64,000 bases of DNA from Nitzschia sp. DOCU1 (lineage: Eukaryota; Bacillariophyta; Bacillariophyceae; Bacillariales; Bacillariaceae): assembly GCA_951394045.1 (NCBI GenBank), contig OX595995.1, positions 992,001 through 1,056,000 of the forward strand. The letters run 5' to 3'. Shown piece after piece: positions 39,401-48,693 of the stretch. Within the stretch, counting starts at the first letter, position 1. Every line of letters begins with the position of its first letter. The notes under the pieces were generated by a model. That model saw only the letters and a program-made list of their open reading frames with translations, was not told the DNA's origin and made no database searches. A program made the position numbers and the translations under genes.

Positions 39401-39587
39401 AAGACACCCGGCCAGCAGAATTCTGAAAAGAACGAGAGTGGCTTCTTCTTCTCGACAACGGTGGAAACTGATGATCGACAGAGGCATTAAGAGGGCCGAC
39501 TGATGGCATCGTACGTTCATCGCTCGATTCAATGGTGAGTGGTACCATTGCTTGATTCTCTTTCGAAAGCGATTTATTTTCTAACAT
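36495..39587 (-). CDS. FUSC-family membrane protein (YccS/aromatic-acid-exporter-like)
   Basis: 1030 aa from the ATG at 39587, with no intron needed. Two clusters of about six helices flank a long soluble region. The first is at about residues 160-310 (LGSCIFFSSLVF, IMTCPWLTSPNLMILVMYVV). The second is at about 625-770, with RLALKTALGMMFASLWIAVPQ, then LWPGLTVASVNLPTTGSSFHKAVDRLVGTLFAA, then YSYAATSIGSMMYGS. The W.G.TV.....PT.G....K...R..GT block is the hallmark of FUSC/ALMT-type proteins. Relatives export aromatic acids or carry malate and other anions. Cytosolic helical segments (about 320-600 and 800-1000) complete the typical plan. The N-terminal 130 residues are disordered and Ser/Arg-rich. 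The substrate is unknown. Confidence 0.76.
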   Translation of the reverse strand: MLENKSLSKENQAMVPLTIESSDERTMPSVGPLNASVDHQFPPLSRRRSHSRSFQNSAGRVSLSWPHFGLLGASNRRGRGNVIFTSKDSIVVVHDQSSTWNLDVETGQIEQAILRSPSSRSGGNCCNPLLAFCGIKGAVGRIEEYGGDFPSRAGEALRASLGSCIFFSSLVFSSPTYLGAIWIGNIFFHSALNSNAGEALQAARGFATSILLTTLVSWPVAYFLGQASQMVAQVSLPPITVALSLLIMTCPWLTSPNLMILVMYVVIAAPVRFDSTMWWEPLGYMGSYLIGLGVAVAMQLLPIIPPVFRPNTATRQVHKLLDGLSQDFFLLFVQARHYTYSTGESPTVARAAGAAIEVLVSRMTSTIQDLKRLLPAAKNELLLWRAGSFCNRNRSSAAAARVERLAKWIQTLEAVVTYMKMLRCTLNSRFLGEEESEKSATNAISTRHIRRVIASELGHEYHGFIDSLIHVSVALNRQADPTTASELLDSVETTQLSDALDKTKRAFGRAVKRVITELQVAREVGNRVPASSVPIFAHVARRSTSINSLLSIAEALLEHCASVPPSEAPNSQGAQSDDEDQGLLVTVSAFFYARLGLPINSILKAWWTPKWHWRDSIKRRLALKTALGMMFASLWIAVPQLWEVSEPFGLWPGLTVASVNLPTTGSSFHKAVDRLVGTLFAAAYALLVVEFFPASQDSVKILAIAFFTFFVIYMKKDDHAYQYSYAATSIGSMMYGSVKVDFDIEGYIPQRIQLIFVGVIIFALIELFIFPKSSRIVVETNTLRYFEVMGTFLKKARNLARIVSQSGTIQEHCGDSSRSVIAPSAATVMCEELCKTEAELKSLSLTLKGELQSALLEPYFGFAQKLHSQSMSGMVSEICESETQALLLVKALRMVVKYVEQAQAKTGADSRNLWPCAYARFLDSAGIQMHEISHKLSSAYPDGRFRPQSGNTVRAITAAASFRDFRDLRFSIVTKWSEQFQEVMETASTENPEELIVMGITTSFILELCRHLQLAGRGMEWAAGHFPALR

Positions 39588-40021
39588 GTTGCGTGGGTTC
39601 GTGTCCTTCTGGTAGGGGCGGAACCATCGGCAACGACGGAAATGTTCTAAGGTTGTCTGTTCGAACCTTCATCAATAACTCCCTTATTATGAGATGCGTC
39701 TCTAGCTCATCGTTTATCTTGGCTGCGTTGCAGGGTCTATGACCTACTCGATTGCTTTCATTGACCTCCTCGAATATTGCCCAATCCCGCCGAACGATCC
39801 GAATGAACGTCTGTCAGTCGCCTGTCGTTTGATCCAATAGAGTCAATTTTCGGGCGAACCCAAAAGCTCTTTCGGAGTTTCGGTGGTTGCGAGGACGGTC
39901 ATTTCGAGAGAAACGGAAACGCATGGCATTCACTCTCGGATGCACATTTGCTGTTACCCCTCTGCTCACAGTTTTGACGAAGGCATCTAATCACCAAGCA
40001 TCCCACACCGTCTCTAACAAA
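39588..40021. promoter_or_regulatory. Divergent upstream region, no specific site recognised
   Basis: Head-to-head upstream region of the FUSC gene and GPx-fold paralog 2. The open frame extends upstream of 40022 to 39887, but the extra residues lack a targeting pattern. Confidence 0.3.
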
Positions 40022-40843
40022 ATGTTCCGAAAGCTAGTATTCCTATTTTCCGCCTTTGTCGCAGCAACTGCGTCCAGCTCAAACGAAGAAGGCGAAGTTC
40101 CAAATTTTCCCTACGTTTTCGACCACGACCATGCTGGCGTCCATTGTGACAAGGCACTCGGCGATATCGGAGAAGAAGAATTTCGACTTTATTGTATTAA
40201 TCAAGTTCAATCGTTCAGGAATTGTGCTCTATCGTGCTCAGCAGTCCTGCACTTTGAGGGTTCCATCGGTGCTTGCAAGAGCCATCGATGCAATTTTTAC
40301 GACTTCCGATTCCCGTCGTCATCGTCGTCGAATGGCGGGTCGTCCTCCATACTGGACATGAAAGAAATTGCCCCCGGAAAAGTGACAATGTTTGTGACTG
40401 CGCCACTGTGGGAAGGCCATTCCCAATACATGTACGAACTGCTGGAAAATATCCGATCTGAATATGCTGACACGACGGAAGCTCTCTATTTGCCCATTGA
40501 CATTCATGACTATGAACTTACGCATCCACGATTTGAGTTGACTCCCTTTGAAAATGTCCCTCAAAAGACACAGCGAGTACACATCTTGCCCGAAATCCTA
40601 CCACGTGAGATTGCAAGACACCCCTTCTTTAACTTTGTACGATCGTTGCTGTACAGAGAGGGCGCAAAGAACTTTGATATCTATACTGACCGACCGGTCG
40701 TATTTGTCATCAACCACGATGGCTCAGTGGTGGAACGCATGGTCGTTCCTACTTTGAAACAACTCCAAACGGCCATTGAAAAGCATGGTGCGACCAAGGG
40801 ATCAAAGCTGCCCAACGTGGCATCCGCCACTAAAGTAATGTAA
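40022..40843 (+). CDS. Secreted GPx/thioredoxin-fold-like protein (paralog 2)
   Basis: 273 aa from the ATG at 40022, chosen because it gives a clean signal peptide, MFRKLVFLFSAFVAATASSS. A Cys-rich segment (HCDKAL, YCINQ, RNCALSC, ACKSHRC, about residues 40-100) precedes a Ser-rich linker. Next comes a GPx-like fold: KVTMFVTAPLWEGHSQYMYELLENI, EALYLPIDI, HPFFNFVRSLL and RPVVFVINHDGSVVERMVVPT. The GPx catalytic position is not Cys, as in the other two paralogs, though this copy has extra Cys in the N-terminal module. It is tail to tail with paralog 3. The function is unknown. Confidence 0.62.
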   Translation: MFRKLVFLFSAFVAATASSSNEEGEVPNFPYVFDHDHAGVHCDKALGDIGEEEFRLYCINQVQSFRNCALSCSAVLHFEGSIGACKSHRCNFYDFRFPSSSSSNGGSSSILDMKEIAPGKVTMFVTAPLWEGHSQYMYELLENIRSEYADTTEALYLPIDIHDYELTHPRFELTPFENVPQKTQRVHILPEILPREIARHPFFNFVRSLLYREGAKNFDIYTDRPVVFVINHDGSVVERMVVPTLKQLQTAIEKHGATKGSKLPNVASATKVM

Positions 40844-41150
40844 ATTCGATGATCAATAACTTATGATGATGATACTAGTAGACAAAGAAGAAGCACCATC
40901 CAATCTTTTCACTATTCTCTTTCGAATGCTGGGTGCGTCGGTTGCTTGCCAGTGCCCCTCGGATCAGCTGCATTTGGGTAGTATTTGTGTTTATGATTTC
41001 GATCGTTGATCTGGCCACTTGTCTTTTTTAGTCCTTGAGTCCATTGTGAATTATTTCATAGTCGACGTCGATGACAAATATCGTAGCGAAGTCCGGCTCA
41101 TTCACCAGGCCGAAACTAAATCATCGCCCCTGATGATGAGTCGATTCATT
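40844..41150. other. Convergent intergenic region, nothing recognised
   Basis: 307 bp between the 3' ends of GPx-fold paralogs 2 and 3. Confidence 0.4.
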
Positions 41151-41846
41151 CTACAGTTCCGGTGACATGGAGAGCTGAAGCAGGTAGACAGCTATTCGTC
41201 GCTCAAGCAGCGTAATTGTAGGAGACACCAACCGCTCCACAAACATTCCATCAGCGCTCACCAGAAATACGGTCACCCGATCGTCTCTCAACGAGGTGTC
41301 TTCATTATTTCCCGCCACAATTTTGGCGCCTAATAAATAGTCGAGCGCTTCAGTGGGACGCGCCGGGGCAGGAACTTCCTGCAATAGGACGACTCGAGGC
41401 TTGTCGTATTGTGAACGGCCAAATACAGCCTCCAGGCTCGTCTCGCCGTCAGATTGCCAGGGTAACACAATAAATTGAACAGTAAATGGGTACACATCGG
41501 CAATGTGCTCAAGCATTGCGTAGTAGAACTTTGCCATTTTTTTTGTAGTGGGAATCACCACGAACACTGTGACGTAGCCTTCATAGTCTTCCAGTGAGAG
41601 TTTTCGCCCATCTGATTTTGTCACTGTCAATTCAAAAAATGCTTCCGGATCGTCGTGAAGTTCAGCCATGCTTCCCTCCACTTCTAGACTCTCTGAGCAC
41701 GTAACAGGGCACTCAAACCAAAGGACGGGACTCGTCAGGCATTCTGATTTACGTTGTGAACAATCATCGAGTGTATCTTTCCTGTATTGAAACGCGTCAC
41801 TTCCGAATAAGCAGAACAGCAGAAATACCACGAGTCGGAGTTTCAT
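41151..41846 (-). CDS. Secreted GPx/thioredoxin-fold-like protein (paralog 3)
   Basis: 231 aa from the ATG at 41846, which begins a signal peptide, MKLRLVVFLLFCLFGSDAFQ. The in-frame ATG at 41891 would bury it. The SDAFQ end is compatible with the diatom plastid motif (Phe at +1), but no clear transit peptide follows. A four-Cys motif DDCSQRKSEC...WFECPVTC (about residues 25-50) matches paralog 1. Next come GYVTVFVVIPTTKKMAKFYYAMLEHI, VQFIVLPW, and VTVFLVSADGMFVERLVSPT. The GPx catalytic Cys/Sec position is again absent. The shortest of the three paralogs. A redox-inactive or regulatory role is inferred. Confidence 0.63.
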   Translation of the reverse strand: MKLRLVVFLLFCLFGSDAFQYRKDTLDDCSQRKSECLTSPVLWFECPVTCSESLEVEGSMAELHDDPEAFFELTVTKSDGRKLSLEDYEGYVTVFVVIPTTKKMAKFYYAMLEHIADVYPFTVQFIVLPWQSDGETSLEAVFGRSQYDKPRVVLLQEVPAPARPTEALDYLLGAKIVAGNNEDTSLRDDRVTVFLVSADGMFVERLVSPTITLLERRIAVYLLQLSMSPEL

Positions 41847-43870
41847 TCCGATTCGGATATCACAAGTCCTCTTGACCTTGGCAGTGGACATGGTCGGTAT
41901 GTGAAACGTCAGTGCTAATACAATATGAACAGCTTATTATTGCGAAGGAAACTGTGGTGGCATAGCAGGCAGGGACAACTACGCAACAGCAGGGGAAAGG
42001 GTGAACGAGAACAGTAGAGACGACATCGAGTGCTGTTGCGTTTTCGCAAGTCAACCCCACGATGTAAATTTTTCGTCGAAAATCCCGTGCGCAGTCCTTC
42101 CGCTCGTCCTCCAGCCTGCTCGACGGACCAAGGATGGACGTGAATGAGAAATGAGCGACTGACTCGACTCAAAGGGCCACGTCATCACCTTTTTACTCGT
42201 GGAAATCAAATCCTTCTGCTAAAAGGATGAGCACAGATTAAGCGCGTCATCGGGGTGTCTGAAGGCGGGATCCGATGAATGACGCGCCCACCCCATTACT
42301 GGTACGTCAAAACGCGAGCAAGGAACCTCATCAGAATGCATGGACAACGGAGATCGGCGTTGCGGTCGATGATGTCTTTCTCTCTCCATCTACTACAGCC
42401 TTGAAAGCGCAGATGCTCACTCCTCTCGCATTCCTCATTGATTCTGTTCCTACTAATATGACTATCGTACTATTTCTGGCCTGCTGCTGCTGGTAGTAGC
42501 ACTAGTACTGTCGCTCCAAGTAATCATAGCATGCAGCTGGCTGTTGCGACTCACGAGCTCCTTCTTCTTCGGGAGCGATGATAGTATCATACATTTCGAC
42601 ATTATCATGTTGCCCCGGACTTTCCCTACCGTTAGTGCCTAAATGCTCGTCGAATATTCTCTGATAGTTGCTTTGTTCCTCAACCCGTGTGTAGCAAGAT
42701 ACTACACCGGGGAAGAAAGCTACCTGGTATGGCCTCAGGCTGATTATCACTGGCGGCAAGTCGCCGATGTCGTTTGTCCCTCTCTTTCCCGCCGCGCGAA
42801 TAGCGAAGGTACCCCGCAGAACAGAGAACCATCATTTATTGCCCGTCTATTGCACATTTGGTTCAAGCGGTATTAAAAGAACTACGAGTATTAGAACTTT
42901 CGCGCCAACCGTAGCTTGAAAAACTGGTACTTCTGTTGCACGAACCCTCCCTCCTTCCTGTGACTTTACCCATGAATCTAAAGAATAATCACGAACAGAT
43001 CGAAGCACTTCAAGTCGCTCTACCCTGCTCAAGCGGACGTGGTACCACCAGGTATGGCCCCAAGAGGTCTCATTCTTCAAGACCTGTGTCGGCTCGATCA
43101 TTTAGTAATTCTTCCATCCCGAACCTTTCCTCCCAGGTCTCATTCTTCAAGACCTGTGTCGGCTCGATCATTTAGTAATTCTTCCATCCCGAACCTTGCC
43201 TCCCCCGGGTACTATCCCGACCTTCTCTCGAGCGGACGAAATTTACATATTATGTTAGAGTGATGCATCATGCCCTTCAAGGAGCCGTGCCTATGATGAG
43301 AACTGTTTTGTTCTTCCAGTTCTTGCAGGTCTTGATATATTATTGCCCAGAAGGTACGCCACGAACACCTCCGCGCAAGTGGAGGGAATTCTTAGTTTAA
43401 TGAACGTCGCATCTCATTCCAAGAAAGGTCCTAATGCTTTTCCGACGTCGCTATTTGAAGTTGGGTTGACCAACATCGGAGAAGCGCGTGGTGGTTGCAG
43501 AGCCAAAGTTGGTACGGCCCTCGAAGCAGAACCATTAATTGCGACCCTTCTCACCTAATAATGCATACCAATATATAAATGGTTCGTCGACAATATCTCA
43601 TCCCAAAGTGAAAGCCGCGCAGCCTATTTAAAAATGGAGAATTCAGAAGTCTGTGTTCAGGTTACTAAATACAAAAATTCTCAAGGACGACGTGTTATGG
43701 GAATGATTTTTTATAGGAAATTCTCAGCCAGGTCATTGGAGGATGGAGAAAGTTCCTTGAGAAGGCCCGGAAGTGTTCATCTGATGCTCTCGCTGAGCTC
43801 GGCGCCTTGATTCGTTTGCCCTTCGGAACACAGGTGTGTATCATCAAGAAAATTCCTTCCAGATTCGCAT
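41847..43870. other. Gene-poor 2-kb region before the HSF gene
   Basis: No gene is supported. Short frames (42275-42496, 42643-42876, 43343-43558) have no domain and no neighbours in phase. The stretch has a 70-bp tandem duplication (see the repeat entry) and AT-rich upstream sequence for the HSF gene. A decayed mobile element is conceivable, but no terminal repeats or polymerase/transposase motif were seen. Confidence 0.4.
43065..43204. repeat. 70-bp tandem duplication (two copies)
   Basis: Copy 1 is 43065-43134 and copy 2 is 43135-43204, both starting aggtctcattcttcaagacc. Only one mismatch was found (t at 43128 against g at 43198), so the duplication is recent or under gene conversion. 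It lies in otherwise unassigned DNA. Confidence 0.92.
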
Positions 43871-45574
43871 ATGATCAACTTGAGAACATTGGGAAAGCCA
43901 AGAAAAGCAAAAAGACGAAAGTCAATTTCTAGTCCAAAAGAGATCATGCAGCTAACACCCATTGTTGATAGAGTCACAGCTGATGGCCGGGTTCATCGTG
44001 GCTACCGTGATCATTCGACCGCGCAGGACGAGTTGTCATCTCTGGCCCTCCACACGGGGTTGCAAATCGGACTAAGAAGTTTTCTGCCTAGTTTGTTGTT
44101 CCCCACTACGCGAGGAAACGAAGTTATATTTCCAGTGAAATTGCACGATGCGTTGGACCATGCCGAGAAAGCGGGTCTTAGCCCCATCGTTTCTTGGCAA
44201 CCTCACGGTAGATGTTTTGTCGTACACGATCAAAATGCATTCGTGGAAGAGGTGCTGAAGAAAAGGTGCGTACCCTGCTTGTCGGCTTCTTGAGTAGGCA
44301 ATCGCAATTGACTCATTTCTCTGGCTTTTAGTTCTTTCAAACAGACGAAGTTCCCGTCCTTCCAGAGGCAGTTGAACATTTACGGTTTCAAGCGCATCAC
44401 GAAAGGAAAAGACAAGGGCGGTACGTGTCATGATACGAACTTTGCTCAAATAGCATTGAAGGCTCCCGCAGGCTTATTGTCGACAACGATATTATTTCGC
44501 TAACATTCCCTTGGCTGCCCACCATCAACAGGATATTACCATGAATTGTTCTTGAGAGGGAAGCGATTTCTTGCTCACAGAATTCAAAGGTACAAGATTA
44601 AAGGCACCAAAGTTCGTCAACCTTCCACGCCCGAGACCGAACCCAACTTTTATGCCATGCCCTTTATGGCGCAGAGCGAAGACGACGGCGGTGTTACAAA
44701 ACAATTGCCGATGAACAAATTCCACGTTCTTTCTCCGCCTGGTACCGCCATGGTCACCAACCCTCCTACGCACACCGATACTGGTTCGCATACCGATTTT
44801 GCCCATAAGTCTGCGACTCACGACCCAGCTCAGTCGCGAGTGCCATCCGACTGGTCGCAACCTCCAAGCGCCGACCTCAGGGGTGCTTTCTCCTCCCCGG
44901 CATCCCCCTATATTGCTTCCCAACTAGTAGTTGCACATGCAAGGCCTGGGGAGAATGTCAGTGGACAGAATACCCCGGTAGCAGAGGCTGCAGTGCTTTC
45001 TCCGCCCAACAAGGTCCTTTCTCCGTTGATGAAGCCCCCTCCTCTTGTCAACATGGCTTCAAAGAGGGTACCGGCCTGTCAAGCGAAGAAAGAATTGACA
45101 GCTGCTGCAAGTCAGGCCAATCTCCTTAAAGACTCTGAAAGCGTCCCGCCGCCATTCACTTTGGCACGGAGAGTGGCAATTCCGCTGCCCGAGCTCACAC
45201 TCCCCCTGGAAGTGCGTCTGGCCCCCACTTCAACCCCTGGCTCTCTCAAAAGCTTTCCATGCGGTCCTCCCGGCTCTCGAGCCTTACACTTCCCGAATCT
45301 ATTCCTCGAGCCTCGCGCGCAGGCATTGATCAGCACAATGCCTCGCCCCGTTTCCGACATGGATCTCACTTCACACAACGAAACATTTTCAAACAGTCAT
45401 CAGGCGCGTTCCATGACCCCTCCTCAAGAACTGCTTCAAGATGACGACGAGGAGGAGTCCGTGGACGATACTTCCCACGATGGTAATGTTGCCATGACCC
45501 AAGAGGGTCTACCCGCAGATGAGGAACTGGAACAGTTCGTGGTCTATTGTATGACAACACACACAGACAGGTAG
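43871..45574 (+). CDS. Heat shock factor-type transcription factor, three exons
   Basis: Exons are 43871-44265, 44332-44420 and 44532-45574 (508 aa). Introns of 66 and 111 nt have GTGCGT..TTAG and GTACGT..ACAG ends. Splicing restores the HSF DNA-binding domain (about residues 84-190): FPVKLHDAL, IVSWQPHGRCFVVHD, FVEEVLKKSSFKQTKFPSFQ (across intron 1), RQLNIYGFKRITKGKDKGGY (across intron 2), YHELFLRGKRFLAHRIQR. It is a winged helix that binds nGAAn heat shock elements as a trimer in animals and yeast. The family is expanded in diatoms. No clear coiled-coil trimerisation region follows. The long tail is Pro/Ser-rich with an acidic C-terminus that could activate transcription. The N-terminal start is uncertain (ATG 43871 used). 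Confidence 0.87.
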
Positions 45575-45986
45575 GACCATGATTCCATCATCCCTCATAT
45601 TCTCATACTTTCATACCAAACATACAATGAATCTGACAACAGACGACCCCGGGGTTGGTCTGTTTAATGCCCCAAACTTCATCACTTTCCACCACGCACA
45701 AAAAGAACGCTGAGACGTTAGGAAACCATAGAGAATCCTCCCTTAAGAAATAAACAACAGACACAAGATTAGTTTCAACGAGCATTTCAAGCAACTGGAT
45801 GTAGATCCCATGAGGATACAATACGGTATACTGTCTCGAATAACGTGATGCCGAGAACGCAAGAGGACGAGGTGATGGCGAACCTCGGCGCTGCCGATGA
45901 TGTAGCACGAAGTTTCAACGAATGTCTCCAGTAATCTGTAGACAGCGACCACACGGCACGCCAAAACTCAGCCGGTCTTACCACTC

Positions 45987-46285
45987 AAGCAACACGCCGG
46001 ATGGAGAAAAGTCATGTCATTGACATGATGTGACGCAAGGGTATTGAACCCATAAAGCGACCCCAAAGATATGCACATCCCCCCCGCTCCCCCCCCCCCC
46101 CCCACACACACACAACGAAATAAAACACAAGCAACATGCCGGATGGAGCAAAGTCATGCCATTGGTATGTGACGCAAGGGCATTGAAGCCATAAAAGCGA
46201 ACCACAAAGATATGGACATCCAATGAACCGCCCCCCAACGAAATGAAACCCTGAACTACACACATACCGGATGGAAGAACCTCAG
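45987..46285. repeat. Imperfect minisatellite, about 142-bp units
   Basis: Unit 1 starts aagcaacacgccggatggag at 45987 and unit 2 starts aagcaacatgccggatggag at 46129. A partial third (tacacacataccggatgg) follows near 46257. Shared blocks are the gtgacgcaagggnattgaa part and the aagatatgnacatcc part. Unit 1 has a C-run and a CA dinucleotide run at 46079-46114 that unit 2 lacks. Confidence 0.78.
46079..46114. repeat. C-homopolymer and (CA)n microsatellite
   Basis: A run of C (broken once by gct) passes directly into a CA dinucleotide repeat inside minisatellite unit 1. Length may vary between individuals or by sequencing error. Confidence 0.85.
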
Positions 46286-46856
46286 CTTTTGTCAATGAAT
46301 CCAGACCACATGGTGGATGGATAGGCTTTGTTATTTGTGTTGTTGTTATTGTTGTGACCATGCAAGAGCAATGACAATGCAATAGCACATGCAAAAGGTC
46401 ATCCACCGGCAGATAGCATTCTCTTTATGACACAGTACAGAAAATCCTACGCAATCCCTTCGTTTCCAAGAAGAGCATGACACGATGATTGATTCGTTCA
46501 CTGCGACCCATGGTCGCCCTGGACTGGAGCTGACGCCAAATTCGTGGTGACGTCGCCGCGGTTGTAGCGAAGGAGCAAAATTGATTGGATGGTGGGAAAA
46601 GAACAGACACGCCCAGAGAACAGCCAGCTGGCGTACAGCTGTGCAGACAGACAGTTCGAGTAGAACTGTACACGGCATAATGGATCGTTTGAGTCGAATT
46701 TTACACGTGTGTTGTGGCATTGGAATGGAAGCACCAAACGACGACAGAAACGCATCCACTGCTGGCCATTCAATCAATCATGACCAAACCCACTTGCTTT
46801 CCTTTCCAAGCACTGCACTACTGAAAAGGATAGTCACTCACTTTCCCATTGTGCTG

Positions 46857-47942
46857 ATGAAGCTCCAACGTAGCTTGTGGTTATCCCGTTGTTTTGGACT
46901 TTGCCGAGCTGCTGCCACCTTTGTGCCGCCGACCACCACCATTTCGTTTTCTCCTGTTCGGAGTGCCGCATCTTCAACTGCTGCTCCCGCCATGACTCCA
47001 AAATCCACCAAGATAAACAGTCCAGATAGCATTGGTGATGTTACTTCCAACCAGGATGGTACGATTGCCCAACAGCAGCAGCAGCAGCAACCCTGGCAAG
47101 TCTTTCCGGCACATCACTGGGAACGTTTGCGGGAAGAGCACGGAGAACGTCGAGTAAAACTGGTCCACATTCTTCGACATGCCGAAGGAACGCACAATGT
47201 CAATATGGAATACAAGAGTGAAATCAACATTGACGCTCGTCTCACCGACAAGGGACATGCCCAATGCCAGGCCTTGGCGTCTCGAATTTTACAAGACACC
47301 AACTTGCGACGTTTGCTCTCTGAGGATACCAAAGACATGTGCATTGTCACGTCGCCACTGACAAGATGTGTACAAACGGCATTGCATTCGTTTCCACATT
47401 TGATTCCGCATGTTCCAGTACTAGCGCACGAAGCCTGGAGAGAAACGGTCAATTACAATTGTGATCGCCGACGTCATGTCGAAGAAATCCAAAAGGAGTT
47501 TCCACATGTAAATTTTGATTCCGTAACCGAGTTTCATGATGCCATTTGGCAGGACTATCGTCAGCGACTGGGAGACGACTGGGATACACACATGGAATCG
47601 GCCGAGCTCTATCGAGTAGCGCAACGAGGATTGCAAGGCCTTTTGGAATTGGAACAACGACCGGAATCTCAAGTGGTAGTATGCACGCATTCGGCATTTT
47701 TGCGATGTATATTGAACTGGGGTCAAGAAGGAGGTGTTCCAAAGTTAATGACACAACGATTGGATGATCGAAAGGACAAGACGAGCACCAAACTCTTCGA
47801 ATATGCTAGTGATGAAGTGGTTGTTTTTAATGACGGTGACGACGGGACTGAAATCTCCTTTGAAGAGTACATGCGACGGGATTTTGAGAATTGTGAATTG
47901 CGATCCTTTTGCATGTTGGTTCAGTCGACAACGTCGTCTTGA
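46857..47942 (+). CDS. Histidine phosphatase (phosphoglycerate mutase-like) family protein
   Basis: 361 aa from the ATG at 46857. The open frame extends upstream with other ATGs (46680, 46725), but this start gives an Arg/Ser/Leu-rich N-terminus (MKLQRSLWLSRCFGLCRAA) suited to an organelle presequence. The catalytic core begins VKLVHILRHAEGTHNVN (RHG-type motif, about residue 103). It continues LTDKGHAQCQAL, IVTSPLTRCVQTAL, and ends with the second His motif VVVCTHSAFLRCIL (about 275). Substrates in this superfamily range from sugar phosphates to phosphoproteins and cannot be chosen. A Gln run (about 70-77) precedes the core. Confidence 0.83.
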   Translation: MKLQRSLWLSRCFGLCRAAATFVPPTTTISFSPVRSAASSTAAPAMTPKSTKINSPDSIGDVTSNQDGTIAQQQQQQQPWQVFPAHHWERLREEHGERRVKLVHILRHAEGTHNVNMEYKSEINIDARLTDKGHAQCQALASRILQDTNLRRLLSEDTKDMCIVTSPLTRCVQTALHSFPHLIPHVPVLAHEAWRETVNYNCDRRRHVEEIQKEFPHVNFDSVTEFHDAIWQDYRQRLGDDWDTHMESAELYRVAQRGLQGLLELEQRPESQVVVCTHSAFLRCILNWGQEGGVPKLMTQRLDDRKDKTSTKLFEYASDEVVVFNDGDDGTEISFEEYMRRDFENCELRSFCMLVQSTTSS

Positions 47943-48693
47943 TGGAGTTTTGGAACCCGTTTGATAGGACAAGTGGCATCCATGGCCAAGGCGACGGCAA
48001 CAGTTCCCAAATGACGACACGATGCTATGCTTGTCTACGAACGAGCCATGTATTTCGACAGATCACTCTCTCCTAATGCAGCACCATTGAGACAAAGTCT
48101 TTGCAAATAGTCTCGTGCCGCTTGCGACGTGCCATTTGAAACGCGCTACCAGGAGCAAGAAGAATCCGTGTGCGGTTTGCCATTTGATCGAGGCGTGAGA
48201 GTTGCTGATAAACGTACAAGCGATATCAACGCATAACTACGAGCTAGCTATTACAATCTGATAAAGGTTGCCAATTTTACATTGGTTCTCTGGGTTGCCT
48301 CTGCCTCTTTTTTAGCAAGTAGTAGTCCACAGCGACAAGAGTTTATGTCGTTATTTTTTGTAGTGCATCGACCCATGCGACTGTACGTCTGTCTGCCTGT
48401 GCATAGCTTTTTGATCTCTCTTGGCATGCAACATTCCACGCCGCGCGCCGGCCAGTCTTGTTGGAATCCCCAAAAGATTCATTCGCTGGGTGTTCGTTCT
48501 ACTTGTGGAACTGCCATTGGTTTCAATTTTTGACGCCGCAGTCATCAAGAGAGACCCTTGTGATTGATATGGATGGGTGCATGCATTGGCTCTCTAGTAG
48601 CCTCTTCTCTTTCAGTCATTGAGACTGCTGGTTTTCTTGAGTTTGTTGTCGTGAGAGAGCGTGGAGGGGGAGAACAGTAAGACTGTTTTCGAC
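47943..48693. other. Intergenic 0.75 kb, nothing recognised
   Basis: No gene or repeat is evident; a minus-strand 62-codon frame (48251-48439) has no support. The right part must hold the promoter of the membrane protein gene. Confidence 0.4.

Larger units (their letters stand above)
45575..46856. other. Intergenic 1.3 kb with repeats
   Basis: No gene is supported between the HSF 3' end and the phosphatase. Two or more imperfect tandem units and a C/CA microsatellite occupy 45987-46285. The frames that cross it are not protein-like. Confidence 0.45.

Noticed and set aside
42275..43558. Possible decayed transposon genes in the gene-poor stretch
   Set aside because: The frames are short, share no transposase or reverse transcriptase motif, and I saw no terminal inverted or long direct repeats around them.
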